From assembly GCF_014873705.1 (NCBI RefSeq), contig NZ_JADBDS010000004.1, positions 1 to 64,000 on the forward strand: DNA of 64,000 bases, in the 5' to 3' direction. The notes under the pieces are model-generated. The model did no database searches and was not told the origin of the DNA. It was given only the letters and a program-made list of their open reading frames with translations. Source of the DNA: Mycobacterium sp. OAS707. Its GTDB lineage: Bacteria > Actinomycetota > Actinomycetes > Mycobacteriales > Mycobacteriaceae. Below are positions 1 through 8,319 of the stretch, piece by piece; position 1 is the stretch's first letter, and each line of letters opens with the position of its first letter. Both the position numbers and the translations under genes were made by a program.

Positions 1-705
1 CGCATGATCAACGACCCCGACCAACGCGCCGAGTTCGAAGCCGACGTCGCCGCCGTCGCCGAAGCCCTGCCCGCCCTCGACCCCGCCCTGCGCAAGGTCA
101 TGGCCGGCTTCTTCGAACTCGTCGGCCACCAGATCGACGAAGTCGAACGCATCCAGCAGCGCTGCGCCCAACGCGTCAAACGCTTCACCGCCTTCGGCAC
201 CATGGAACAAAGCCGCGGCGTCGCCCGCCAACTCAACGACGCCATCGGCGCCGCCCGCGCCCTCCTCAAGTCAAGCTTCACCGACTCCCGCCTCGACATC
301 GACGTCCCGCTGGCCCGCCACGCCATCAGTTCCATTGGGGCCCTTGGCTTCCGGATCGGCGACCTGTCCAACCCCAAGCCCGCCAAACCCGGCGACACCG
401 AAGTCGACCTCACCAGCTTCGCCGCCCTCACCACCCAGGTCGACGCCCCCGCCATGTCCGACATGCTCAACCACGCCATCACCACCGGGCCCGTGAGCCT
501 GCCCGACGCCGTCGCCATGCTCGACACCGCCTACCTCGGCCACGTCATCGTGCTGTGGTCCTGGGCCCTCAAGCAGCCCAACCCCGACGACACCGAGTCG
601 GCCACCGTCCGCTTCCGCTCGCTCGACGGCCGCGACCGCGAAATCGCCGTCCCCCGTTTGACATTCACCGAACCCATCACCACCCTCGCCAGCGCTGTGT
701 CATAA
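1..705 (+). CDS. jetA: JetA/MksF (DUF3375) subunit of a Wadjet system, 3' part only
   Basis: The frame is open from base 1 to the stop at 703-705, so this is the C-terminal ~234 residues of a longer protein; DUF3375 proteins are usually near 480-500 residues and the start lies outside the window. The segment is largely helical, with a conserved DUF3375-type ending (LTFTEP near the C-terminus). JetA is the kleisin-like (MukF/MksF) subunit that works with JetB and the SMC-like JetC to extrude and recognise plasmid DNA. Assignment rests on family resemblance plus the presence of JetB and JetC further along on the same strand. The ATG at base 4 is almost certainly internal. Confidence 0.8.
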   Translation, partial: RMINDPDQRAEFEADVAAVAEALPALDPALRKVMAGFFELVGHQIDEVERIQQRCAQRVKRFTAFGTMEQSRGVARQLNDAIGAARALLKSSFTDSRLDIDVPLARHAISSIGALGFRIGDLSNPKPAKPGDTEVDLTSFAALTTQVDAPAMSDMLNHAITTGPVSLPDAVAMLDTAYLGHVIVLWSWALKQPNPDDTESATVRFRSLDGRDREIAVPRLTFTEPITTLASAVS

Positions 706-759
706 CCGCATACGTCCAAACCCCCACGGCGGCGGGACGACAGGGGGATCGTTGGCTAC

Positions 760-1161
760 ATGCGATCAACCAAGATTGTCGACGCCTTCTGGGATGAGGT
801 CTGGAACGCGCACGACCCCGATGCCGTCGACAAGTTCGTGGCCGACGACGTCGTCATCGAAGCGGGCGGCCAGGAAATCACTGGCAAGGAAGACACCAAG
901 AACTGGGTCAAGCAGTTTCTCGACCATGTCGACGACCTGCACGTCGACACCATCGAGACCTTTCAGGACGAGGACGGCACCCGCGTCAGCTCCCGATGGG
1001 TCCTGACCGGGTCCAACAACGGCATCCTCGGCACCGAACCCAACGGCAAGCCCATCGCGCTCACCGGCACCGCCGTCTGGACCATAGAAGACGGAAAGCT
1101 ACAGCGCGGCTGGGTCGAACAGGCGTCGTTCGAGCTGTATCACTACCTCCTCGCGAAGTAG
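760..1161 (+). CDS. SnoaL-like / NTF2-fold protein
   Basis: 133-residue single-domain alpha+beta barrel protein of the SnoaL/NTF2 superfamily: an N-terminal helical part (W-D-E-V-W-N-A-H-D-P-D-A), followed by strands containing the R-W-V-L-T-G motif and an E-D-G-K turn. Such proteins act as small cyclases, isomerases or ligand binders; no substrate can be read here. The ATG at 760 follows a purine-rich GGGGGA at 743-748. It begins 54 bp after the jetA stop on the same strand and could be co-transcribed, but it is not a known Wadjet component. Confidence 0.8.
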   Translation: MRSTKIVDAFWDEVWNAHDPDAVDKFVADDVVIEAGGQEITGKEDTKNWVKQFLDHVDDLHVDTIETFQDEDGTRVSSRWVLTGSNNGILGTEPNGKPIALTGTAVWTIEDGKLQRGWVEQASFELYHYLLAK

Positions 1162-1175
1162 CGGCCAGCGCCGGC

Positions 1176-1967
1176 TTAGGTCCCGCGATCGATCGAGTCG
1201 AAAACCGTCAGCGACTGCTCGAACGGTTCGGACGTCACACCCAACTGGTTGCCGAACGGATGGTCGAGCCAGAACACGACGAACAGCAGCAAGCCCAGCA
1301 GCACGGCGACCGCGCTCAGCAGCCCCAGATGCGCCCGCGTGCTGCCCAGTCGCATGAAACCGCCGAGCCCCAGCAGCACGACACCACCGAAGAGCAACCC
1401 CGTCCACAGCAGCCCCGGTATTCGCGGCTTGGCGTCCAGGATTCGCTGATTGCGCTGTGACGCCAACGTGCCGAGCTGGTCTAGAAACTTCTGACTGATC
1501 GGGCTCGACGCGACACTGGACTTCTCGCTGCCCAGCAGTCGGTACATGTCGTTGAGTGCGTCTCGCGCGCTTTCGGTTCCGGTGCGGGCGCGTATAGCGC
1601 TCGCCCATTCGGGCCCAGAGACCGCGTCTGCGTACTTGCGCAGCAGCACCCGCATCTGGGTCTGCTCCGGCACCGGCATGCCGACGGTCTGGCGGTACAT
1701 CGTGATCAACGTCGACGCCTCGTTGGACACATTGGTCTCCGCCGACGAGAACTGCTCCCACGCGACCACGATGACGAATCCGAGCAGCGCGCCATACACC
1801 AGGCCGACACACGTCAAGAACGGCGATAACGCTCCGTTGTGTCCCTCGCTCACCAGGTCTGGCAGCGTGCGGTTCGCCAGCCACACGGCCGCGGCCGCGA
1901 CCGCCACCGCCGCGATAAGCGACAGGGCCAGCAGCACCCACAGACCCGCGATCCCGAAGTCGCCCAC
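1176..1967 (-). CDS. DUF4239 (bestrophin-like) membrane protein
   Basis: 263 residues. Hydrophobic segments at about 5-30, 45-68, 185-207 and 211-232 surround a helical soluble stretch (about 75-180), the two-plus-two arrangement seen in DUF4239 proteins, which are distantly related to bestrophin-type channels. No enzymatic motif is present. It is convergent with the SnoaL gene (14 bp apart) and divergent from the channel-like gene at 2080, with a 112-bp intergenic region between the two starts. Family assignment is from layout and the conserved W-E-Q-F-S-S-A-E and N-E-A-S-T-L region. Confidence 0.75.
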   Translation of the reverse strand: MGDFGIAGLWVLLALSLIAAVAVAAAAVWLANRTLPDLVSEGHNGALSPFLTCVGLVYGALLGFVIVVAWEQFSSAETNVSNEASTLITMYRQTVGMPVPEQTQMRVLLRKYADAVSGPEWASAIRARTGTESARDALNDMYRLLGSEKSSVASSPISQKFLDQLGTLASQRNQRILDAKPRIPGLLWTGLLFGGVVLLGLGGFMRLGSTRAHLGLLSAVAVLLGLLLFVVFWLDHPFGNQLGVTSEPFEQSLTVFDSIDRGT

Positions 1968-2079
1968 GGCTTACCCCCACATGTCAGAAGCATCTGGATA
2001 CCCCCAGTACACGCTCGTTAGTCGCTCCGAGGCTGGCGAATCGGCCGTCTGCCCACGTAGCCGGTGGTAGGGAGGACGA

Positions 2080-2562
2080 ATGGATCTTGCGAGTTGGAGC
2101 GTGGGCCTTGCGCTCATCGTGCTGACCATCGCGATCCATACCACCGCGGTGGTGGTGATGGCCTTCGGTCTTGAAGCCAGAATTCGGGTCCGTGCCGACA
2201 AGCCCACGGCCGATCGGCTGCGCGCGGTCCCGACGATGATCGGCCACATCGGCGCTGTCGCGCTGATCTTGGCCGCACTGCACGGCGTCGAGGGCTTCCT
2301 GTGGGCCCTGGCGTATTGGGGCCTCGGCGCCCTGGACTCGGTAACGGATGCGTCCGTCTACGCCCTGGCCACCATGACGACGTTCGATGTACCGGGATTG
2401 GCGGTGCCCACCCGGTTCCAGATGCTGAGCGTGCTGCAAGCCGTGAACGGTGTGCTGCTGTTCGGCATCAGCACGGCGTTCCTGTTCGCGGTGCTACAGG
2501 TCCAATGGCGGCTGCTGTCTCACCGCTACGAATTAGTGGCCGACCGCCAACTCAAACACTGA
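2080..2562 (+). CDS. Ion_trans_2-like small membrane protein with a degenerate pore loop
   Basis: 160 residues with membrane segments near 8-30, 53-80 and 117-140. Between the last two lies a P-loop-like stretch (about 92-106) reading A-T-M-T-T-F-D-V-P-G where potassium channels of the two-TM (Ion_trans_2) family have TTxGYG. The following helix (N-G-V-L-L-F-G-I-S-T-A-F-L) also resembles that family. The lack of a GYG filter argues against a potassium-selective channel; another permeability or a non-channel role is possible. Start ATG follows a strong GGAGG at 2071-2075. It lies 208 bp before jetB on the same strand. Confidence 0.6.
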   Translation: MDLASWSVGLALIVLTIAIHTTAVVVMAFGLEARIRVRADKPTADRLRAVPTMIGHIGAVALILAALHGVEGFLWALAYWGLGALDSVTDASVYALATMTTFDVPGLAVPTRFQMLSVLQAVNGVLLFGISTAFLFAVLQVQWRLLSHRYELVADRQLKH

Positions 2563-2712
2563 GCTGCTGGCAACATAAGCCTCAGATTTCACAGCGGCAC
2601 CAGCGGTCGCCGAACGATCGCAATGTCCTTGGGAGCGGCGGCATTCCGCTGACGTCGGCAAATGCTGACGCGTCAAATTTCTGCGCCGACACGACCCCGT
2701 CCCGGGCCGAGG

Positions 2713-2743
2713 ATGTCGGCGCGGTGGCCTATGTTGGGGCGTC
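2713..2743 (+). promoter_or_regulatory. Candidate PafBC-type DNA-damage promoter of jetB
   Basis: ATGTCGGCG (2713-2721), an 8-base spacer, then TATGTT (2730-2735). The published mycobacterial RecA-independent/PafBC promoter is TTGTCRGTG-N8-TAnnnT; this site agrees at 7 of 9 upstream bases, at the exact spacing, and at the -10. Transcription would start near 2742, about 29 nt before the GTG of jetB. The block CCTATGTTGGGGCGTC (2728-2743) recurs with one difference before jetC. Functional assignment is inference. Confidence 0.5.
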
Positions 2744-2770
2744 CGACCAATTACAAAGCGAGGAACGCAG

Positions 2771-3472
2771 GTGACCACGACCGACCAGGACGCCGACTTC
2801 GCTGCTTTTTCCGATCTTCCCCAGGTCGACCAGAGCGCGCGCCCGCCCGTCCAGCGTCGGCCGCGTTTCGACGGCGACGTCTCCGAACTGCCCGACCGCG
2901 CCTGCTGGGCCCTACAGCACCTGCTCACCCGCCGCTACATCAGCGCCGAGGCCGACGCCGACGTCTACAGCTGGGTGCTCGAGTACCGCAAAGAACTGTC
3001 GGTCCGGCTCTCCGAACTCGACTTGCTGCTGCGCATCGTCGACGGCACCGACGTGGCCTTCGTCGAACAGGCCCGCTACGAATCCGCAAGGGGCATCAAG
3101 CTTTTGCGCCGCGAGCCGCTCGGCACCTACGACTCGATTCTCGCCCTGCACCTGGCCCAGATGATGCGCGCCAACGCCGGTCAGGCCGTCGTCATCAGCC
3201 GCGACGAGATGCACGGCTTGTTCTCCGGCGTGCTCAACGACACCGACCGCGACGCCGTCACCTTCGCCGCCCGCATCGACGGCGCCATCGCCCGCCTCAC
3301 CGGCCTGGAGATCCTGCGCAAGACCCGCGACGACGAGGACAGCTACACCATCTCCCCCGTCATCACCGCCGTCATGACCGCCTCGGTCATCACCGAACTC
3401 CAGCAGCAGTTCGAACAGCTGCTCAACGGCGGCACGCCGGCAGAAGAAGAGGTCGAGGACCCGGACGACTGA
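2771..3472 (+). CDS. jetB: JetB/MksE (DUF4194) subunit of a Wadjet system
   Basis: 233 residues. The core (about 40-215) shows the winged-helix-rich DUF4194 pattern: A-C-W-A-L-Q-H-L-L-T-R-R-Y, a central acidic stretch, and a C-terminal I-S-P-V-I-T-A motif. JetB is the MukE/MksE-like KITE subunit that bridges the kleisin JetA and the SMC JetC heads. The N-terminus (about 1-40) is low complexity. GTG start at 2771 is preceded by GAGGAAC at 2760-2766. Unlike the usual contiguous jetABCD operon, it is separated from jetA by about 2.1 kb and from jetC by about 5.6 kb, and it has its own promoter candidate. Confidence 0.85.
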   Translation: MTTTDQDADFAAFSDLPQVDQSARPPVQRRPRFDGDVSELPDRACWALQHLLTRRYISAEADADVYSWVLEYRKELSVRLSELDLLLRIVDGTDVAFVEQARYESARGIKLLRREPLGTYDSILALHLAQMMRANAGQAVVISRDEMHGLFSGVLNDTDRDAVTFAARIDGAIARLTGLEILRKTRDDEDSYTISPVITAVMTASVITELQQQFEQLLNGGTPAEEEVEDPDD

Positions 3473-3625
3473 ACCGCTGCGACAGCCTGGCAGCTGACTG
3501 ACGAAAAGCTGTGAGAGAGGGCATGTTTCCGCTGTTCAAAATCCGGTACCGCGGGTACGCATAACTGGCATCCAACCCGGGTAGCCGACGGACACCGACA
3601 CCGCCGTCACATCCGGGGAGAGTTC

Positions 3626-4591
3626 ATGCCAGAAGTCCAGTTGCACCACGACGGGCATCCGATGTATCGCCGCATGGTCCGCTTCGACTGGTCGCAGACA
3701 CCGCTGCACTGGGTGCCCGACGACCCATTCACCACGCACATGATCAACGTCCTGCACCTCCTGCTTCCCGAGGGCGAACGCCACTTCATCAAAGCCGTTC
3801 TGGAGGCGTCGTCACTGGTCGAGGACCCAGAGCTGGAAGCGGCCATCAAACCATTCGTCCAGCAGGAGTCCTGGCACGCCTGGGCGCACCAGGTCGTGCT
3901 GGACCATCTCGCCGAGCAGGGCATCGACACCAAGGCCTACACCGACCGCCTCGGCCGGCACCTGTCGGCCATGCTCGGTGATCCGCCAAAGTTCTTCCCG
4001 CCCCCGCTACGACGGTGGTGGCTCTATCGCCGGTTGGCCGACGTGGCCGCCCTCGAACACTTCACCGCGATGCTGGGGCACTGGGTGCTGAAGAACCGCG
4101 CCCTCGAGCAGGCCGGTGCCGACCCGATGATGCTCGACCTGTTGCGCTGGCACGGCGCCGAGGAAGTCGAACACCGCTCGCTGGTCTACGACGTCTATCA
4201 ACACGTCAGCGGCAACTACTTCATCCGCGCCTTCTCGATGCTGATGACCACGCCACTGTTCGTCGGCTGGTGGATCGCCGGGGCGCGCTACCTGATGGCC
4301 GCCGACGCGACCATCGACCAGAAGTGGCGCTGGCGCGATTGGACGCGGGCCGCACGCCAGGGTCTGCTGCCCGGGTGGTGGACGCTGCTGCTGTCCGCGC
4401 CGCTGCGCTACCTGCGGCCCGGCCATCATCCCAACCATGAAGGCGACACCCAGATGGCCATCGACTACCTCGAGTACTCGCCGGCCGCCAAAGCCGCGCG
4501 CGAACGCGCTGGCAAACAGCAACGACCCCAGGGCGCGGAGATGACCAGCGGCCAGCAGATCGCCGACACGAAAGAGGTTGCAGCCCAATGA
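3626..4591 (+). CDS. PF10118-family protein ('metal-dependent hydrolase'), probably a ferritin-like diiron enzyme
   Basis: 321 residues. The core (about 25-215) has four helices with E51, E81-S-W-H84, E144 and E180-V-E-H183. This order E / ExxH / E / ExxH is the metal-ligand pattern of ferritin-like diiron proteins. Pfam-type annotation calls the family a predicted metal-dependent hydrolase, but the ligand pattern and the immediate downstream ferredoxin and reductase suggest an oxygen-activating redox enzyme. One amphipathic or membrane-like stretch lies near 199-225. ATG at 3626 follows GGGGAG (3615-3620). The stop overlaps the ferredoxin start by four bases (ATGA), so the three genes form an operon. 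Substrate unknown. Confidence 0.75.
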   Translation: MPEVQLHHDGHPMYRRMVRFDWSQTPLHWVPDDPFTTHMINVLHLLLPEGERHFIKAVLEASSLVEDPELEAAIKPFVQQESWHAWAHQVVLDHLAEQGIDTKAYTDRLGRHLSAMLGDPPKFFPPPLRRWWLYRRLADVAALEHFTAMLGHWVLKNRALEQAGADPMMLDLLRWHGAEEVEHRSLVYDVYQHVSGNYFIRAFSMLMTTPLFVGWWIAGARYLMAADATIDQKWRWRDWTRAARQGLLPGWWTLLLSAPLRYLRPGHHPNHEGDTQMAIDYLEYSPAAKAARERAGKQQRPQGAEMTSGQQIADTKEVAAQ

Positions 4592-4776
4592 AAGTAGCAG
4601 TCGACCTTGACACCTGCGACGGCAACGGCGTCTGCATGAGCATCTGCCACGAAGTGTTCGACGTCCGCGAAGACGGCCTGCACGTGCTCGACGACCATCC
4701 GAGCGATGACCTGCGCCAACAGATCATCGGTGCGCAAGTGTCGTGTCCCACCCAGGCCATCACGGTGGAGGACTAG
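4588..4776 (+). CDS. [3Fe-4S] ferredoxin
   Basis: 62 residues. Cys10, Cys16 and Cys53 (followed by Pro54) are the cluster ligands, with Asn13 at the variable second position; this is the C-x2-X-x2-C-xn-C-P pattern of single-cluster mycobacterial ferredoxins that usually feed P450s and other oxygenases. An extra Cys20 is present. It is a small soluble electron carrier. The start overlaps the upstream diiron-protein stop, and a ferredoxin reductase starts 4 bp after its own stop, so its direct partners are evident from context. Confidence 0.92.
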   Translation: MKVAVDLDTCDGNGVCMSICHEVFDVREDGLHVLDDHPSDDLRQQIIGAQVSCPTQAITVED

Positions 4777-4780
4777 CCGC

Positions 4781-6016
4781 ATGCCTACCGACCTTCACGA
4801 CATCGTCGTTGTCGGGGCGGGGATCGCGGGGATGCGCGCCGCGGAAACGCTGCGGAAGGAAGGCTACGACGGTGCGCTGACCATCGTCGGCGACGAATGG
4901 CACGCCCCCTATCACCGTCCGCCACTGTCCAAGAAACTGCTCAGCGGGCAGATCCAACGGGCAGGCATTGACCTGGCTCCCCAGTTCGATCTCGACGCTC
5001 GCGTCTTGCGCGGTGCGTCGGCACGCAGACTGGATCCGTCGTCGCGCACCCTAGAACTCGACGACGCCGGCACGCCACTGTCGCTGCAGTACGACGGCCT
5101 CGTCATCGCCACGGGCGCCACCCCGCGCGCCTGGCCCGGCGGCGAGGTGCCCGACGGGGTCATGCTGTTGCGCACGGTCGACGACTGCCTTGCCATCCGC
5201 GAGCGGATTTCCGGCCGTCCCCGCGTGGCGGTGGTCGGCGGCGGGTTCATCGGCGCGGAGGTCGCCGCGACCTGCCGGATGCTCGGCCTCGACGTCACAC
5301 TGATCGAACGCGGCGACGGTCTTCTGTTCTCGGCGCTTGGTCCCGAAATGGCCTCGTGCTGGGCGCAATTGCACAAGATGCACGGCGTCGACGTGAGGAT
5401 CGGCGCACACGTCGACACGTTCACGGGTAACGGACGCGTCGAAGGCGTGCGACTCAAGGACGGTTCACAAATCGCGGCCGATCTCGTCATCGTCGGCTTG
5501 GGCGTCACCCCGGCGACCGAGTGGCTCGACGGGTCCGGACTGCCTATCGACGACGGCCTCGTGTGCGACGCGACGGGAGCCGTCGAGGGCGGCAGCGGCA
5601 TCGTCGCTGCCGGTGACGTCGCACGCTGGTGGCACCCGCGCTACGAGCGCCACCTGCGCGTCGAACACTGGGACCACGCCGGGCGCCAGGGCGAGGCGGC
5701 GGCAAGGACACTGCTGGCCGAACCCGGCAACGCCGACACATACGACCAATTGCCGTACTTCTGGTCCGACCAGTACGACGTCAAGCTCCAGATGCTCGGC
5801 GTGCCAACCGATTACGACGCTTTCACCGTCGTCGAGGGGCACCCGGAAGAGTGGGTGTTCACTGCCGCCTACGGCCGTGCCGGCCGGACCATCGCGGTGC
5901 TGTCTACCGTTCCAGGACGCGTGCAGGTCTATCGCAAGGCGATCAGTGACGGTGCAGCCTTTCCTCCTCGGGCAAGCGGCGAAACCCCTACCGAGACATA
6001 CGAAAACGACACCTGA
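4781..6016 (+). CDS. NAD(P)H-dependent FAD ferredoxin reductase
   Basis: 411 residues. The N-terminal FAD-binding motif V-V-G-A-G-I-A-G (about 10-17), a second dinucleotide fold with V-V-G-G-G-F-I-G-A-E (about 149-158), the late FAD motif with A-A-G-D-V-A, and a C-terminal reductase dimerisation domain match the rubredoxin/ferredoxin reductase family. It would transfer electrons from NAD(P)H to the adjacent ferredoxin. The ATG at 4781 is preferred over upstream in-frame starts because these would run through the ferredoxin gene. Third gene of the 3626-6016 operon; convergent with the transporter fusion, 5 bp apart. Confidence 0.92.
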   Translation: MPTDLHDIVVVGAGIAGMRAAETLRKEGYDGALTIVGDEWHAPYHRPPLSKKLLSGQIQRAGIDLAPQFDLDARVLRGASARRLDPSSRTLELDDAGTPLSLQYDGLVIATGATPRAWPGGEVPDGVMLLRTVDDCLAIRERISGRPRVAVVGGGFIGAEVAATCRMLGLDVTLIERGDGLLFSALGPEMASCWAQLHKMHGVDVRIGAHVDTFTGNGRVEGVRLKDGSQIAADLVIVGLGVTPATEWLDGSGLPIDDGLVCDATGAVEGGSGIVAAGDVARWWHPRYERHLRVEHWDHAGRQGEAAARTLLAEPGNADTYDQLPYFWSDQYDVKLQMLGVPTDYDAFTVVEGHPEEWVFTAAYGRAGRTIAVLSTVPGRVQVYRKAISDGAAFPPRASGETPTETYENDT

Positions 6017-6021
6017 TCGTC

Positions 6022-8232
6022 TCAAAGATTTTTGCTTTGAAGCCAGGCGCGGATGGCCTCAACGAGCTCGGCCTTTCGTTCCAGTGGGAGCCAGTGTCCC
6101 GCAGGAAGACTCGCCACGGTGAGGTCTGTGCAGGACGCGCGCATCGGATCACCTTGGCGATTGCCGGTGATGCTGCAGATGACATCCCATTCACCGTTGA
6201 CGAACAGGACAGGGTGCGACAGGAGGCCGCCGTTGGGAGCGGTGGCCGCGTAGGCGACGTTGGCTTCGTCGTTCGTGTACCACGCGCAGGGTGGGCCAAA
6301 GCCATGAGTCTCATAGGCCTGCACCAGCGCGTCGAAGTCCGCTGGAGGCCACAGCGCTGGGTCGGGTTCAGTCGGCGGAGCACGGTGCGCGGAACCGAAA
6401 CGGCCTCCGTTGCGCGTGACCACCGCGGTGGGCGACGGAGTTCCGATGGCATCCGGATTGCCAGGCCGATAGATCGAGGCAAGTGTTGCTGCGCGATCGG
6501 CGTCGAGGTCGGCGACCGCCGCGCCGAAATTCGTTGTGTAGTAACGGTAGTAGTCCCACTGGCCATCTGGATGCTGATCTATCGGGTATATCGTTCGGTC
6601 GACTAGTGACACGAGCGTGGCCAGACTGTTCGCCCTTGGGAAGTATGCCCACGAAGTCAAGACGATGCCGCGGCAACGCTCGGGTTCGTGGGCGGCCATC
6701 GCACCCACGACGATGCTGCCCCAGTCGTGGCCAACCCAGATCGCAGCCTCGCCGCCAAGGTGGTCATGGAGCTCTGCCATATCCGTTACCGCTGACTCGA
6801 TGGTGTAGGCATCGTTGAGTGTTGGGACAGACGAGCCGCCATAGCCGCGTAGATCGGGAGCGATGCAGCGCCATCCATCGGCCGCGAACGCATTCATCTG
6901 CGCGCGCCACGTCAAGCCCATTCCCGGCCAGCCGTGCAGGAAGATCATCAGCGGTCCGTCTGTCGGCCCGGACTCGAGGTAATGGGTCGTGTGACGAGGC
7001 GTTCCGAAATGGCGCGAAACCAGTGTTGAGACAGTGTCCGGCCCACTGTCAGTTCCGCGCCGCGCCTGAACGGCGGCTGCGACCATCGCGACGACAACGA
7101 GAGCGACTTCCAACGCCCCGTATGTGACCGCTGTTGACTTCAGCCCGAATCGTCCTACTGCGAACCCGGCAGCGAGCGCCGGCACACTGAATGCGAGGTA
7201 GCTGATGATGTATGTCGTCGCAAAAACCTGCCCTCGCTGGGCGATCGGCGCCGCCTCGCCGAGCGCGTTGATGGCGTATTGGAATGCCGCGCCGAAGCCC
7301 AGCCCCGCGATGACCGATCCGACCACGTAGAGCGGCAGTGAGCTCATCAACATCGCTGCGACAGTGAGCAGGACACCCAGCATGAGACTTACGTAGCCGA
7401 ACCACTGGCGCCGTTGCGTGGCAAGGACTGTCGAGACTACGGCGCCCACTGTTCCCGCGGCGAAGAGAGCTCCTATCACGATGCCGACGACGAAATGACT
7501 GTGTAGGTGAAGGACGGTGCCAAGTACGGACGAGCCCAGCGACAGATACAGCCCCGCGAGCGCCCACGTCGCGGCGATTGACGGCACAAGCGCTAAGAAG
7601 AGCGGTCGCGTGCTGCGCGGAAGGGCGATGCTCGGCCGAAGTGATCGCCAGATCGATTCCCGCGATGTCGACTCAGGGCGAGAGCGTTCGGGCATGAACC
7701 ACACGAGCGCGCCGAGGAACAGATAGGCAATGGCGAGCACCCAGAACACGAGTTCTGTTGGCAAAGGGGCGAATTCAACCAGAGCGCCGGAGAGAACCGC
7801 CCCGATCACGATTCCTAGCGAAGGGACCGCACTACTGACGATCGAGCCGCCCCGCGGGTTCACTGCCGAATCGATGATCATGGCCGTGGTGGTAGCGGTC
7901 GCAGCGCCGACGGCGAAGCCCTGCACGATGCGCGCAATGATCAGGTCGACGGGACCGCCTGAATTCGCGAACAGCAGCATGCCCAGCGTGAGAAGCACCA
8001 GGCTGCCCGAGGCGACAGGACGACGCCCAACCCGGTCGGACAGCGAGCCGACGGTAAGCAGCGCAGCGAGCAATGCGAAGACATAGACGGCGAAGATCAG
8101 CGTCAGCGTGAACGCGGAGAAGCCCCACATCTGCTGATAGACGGGGTAGAGCGGGGACGGCGCCGCGGCGGCGGTGAGTGTGGCGGCACCGGCGGTGCCG
8201 GCAACCAGAAACGACATTCGACGGCTGAGCAC
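6022..8232 (-). CDS. MFS transporter fused to an epoxide-hydrolase-like alpha/beta hydrolase
   Basis: 736 residues in one uninterrupted frame. Residues about 8-392 are a 12-helix MFS transporter (G-S-L-S-D-R-V-G-R-R loop after helix 2, near 62-71). Residues about 408-735 form an alpha/beta hydrolase of the epoxide hydrolase type: oxyanion motif H433-G-W-P, nucleophile elbow G-H-D503-W-G, a cap region with paired tyrosines (558-566), acid near D683 and His713. A catalytic Asp fits epoxide hydrolases or haloalkane dehalogenases. The hydrolase would lie on the cytoplasmic side if helix count is even. Divergent from a TetR regulator 87 bp away, which probably controls it. Confidence 0.85.
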   Translation of the reverse strand: MLSRRMSFLVAGTAGAATLTAAAAPSPLYPVYQQMWGFSAFTLTLIFAVYVFALLAALLTVGSLSDRVGRRPVASGSLVLLTLGMLLFANSGGPVDLIIARIVQGFAVGAATATTTAMIIDSAVNPRGGSIVSSAVPSLGIVIGAVLSGALVEFAPLPTELVFWVLAIAYLFLGALVWFMPERSRPESTSRESIWRSLRPSIALPRSTRPLFLALVPSIAATWALAGLYLSLGSSVLGTVLHLHSHFVVGIVIGALFAAGTVGAVVSTVLATQRRQWFGYVSLMLGVLLTVAAMLMSSLPLYVVGSVIAGLGFGAAFQYAINALGEAAPIAQRGQVFATTYIISYLAFSVPALAAGFAVGRFGLKSTAVTYGALEVALVVVAMVAAAVQARRGTDSGPDTVSTLVSRHFGTPRHTTHYLESGPTDGPLMIFLHGWPGMGLTWRAQMNAFAADGWRCIAPDLRGYGGSSVPTLNDAYTIESAVTDMAELHDHLGGEAAIWVGHDWGSIVVGAMAAHEPERCRGIVLTSWAYFPRANSLATLVSLVDRTIYPIDQHPDGQWDYYRYYTTNFGAAVADLDADRAATLASIYRPGNPDAIGTPSPTAVVTRNGGRFGSAHRAPPTEPDPALWPPADFDALVQAYETHGFGPPCAWYTNDEANVAYAATAPNGGLLSHPVLFVNGEWDVICSITGNRQGDPMRASCTDLTVASLPAGHWLPLERKAELVEAIRAWLQSKNL

Positions 8233-8256
8233 AACACTCCCCTAAAGAGAATTTCT

Positions 8257-8310
8257 TTGCTTTTAGCACACTAGGGCCTCGGCCTTGCTTAAAGCAAATA
8301 TTTTTGCTTA
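8257..8310. promoter_or_regulatory. Inverted-repeat operators for the divergent TetR regulator
   Basis: A perfect 13-bp palindrome TTGCTT-A-AAGCAA lies at 8285-8297. A related TGCT-TTT-AGCA element is at 8258-8268 and a further half site TTTGCTTA at 8303-8310. All sit in the 87-bp gap between the transporter-hydrolase fusion and the TetR gene, where a local autoregulator would bind. The sites are plainly visible; binding by this TetR is inferred. Confidence 0.65.
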
Positions 8311-8319
8311 TGATCTGTC

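Noticed and set aside
4..705. Complete short DUF3375 gene starting at ATG 4
   Set aside because: The frame is open through the first base and the family is about twice as long; the gene is cut by the window edge.
3534..3557. SigF-like promoter GTTC-N15-GGGTAC before the diiron-protein gene
   Set aside because: Only partial match to GTTT-N15-17-GGGTAT in a metabolic operon; kept out as too weak to call.
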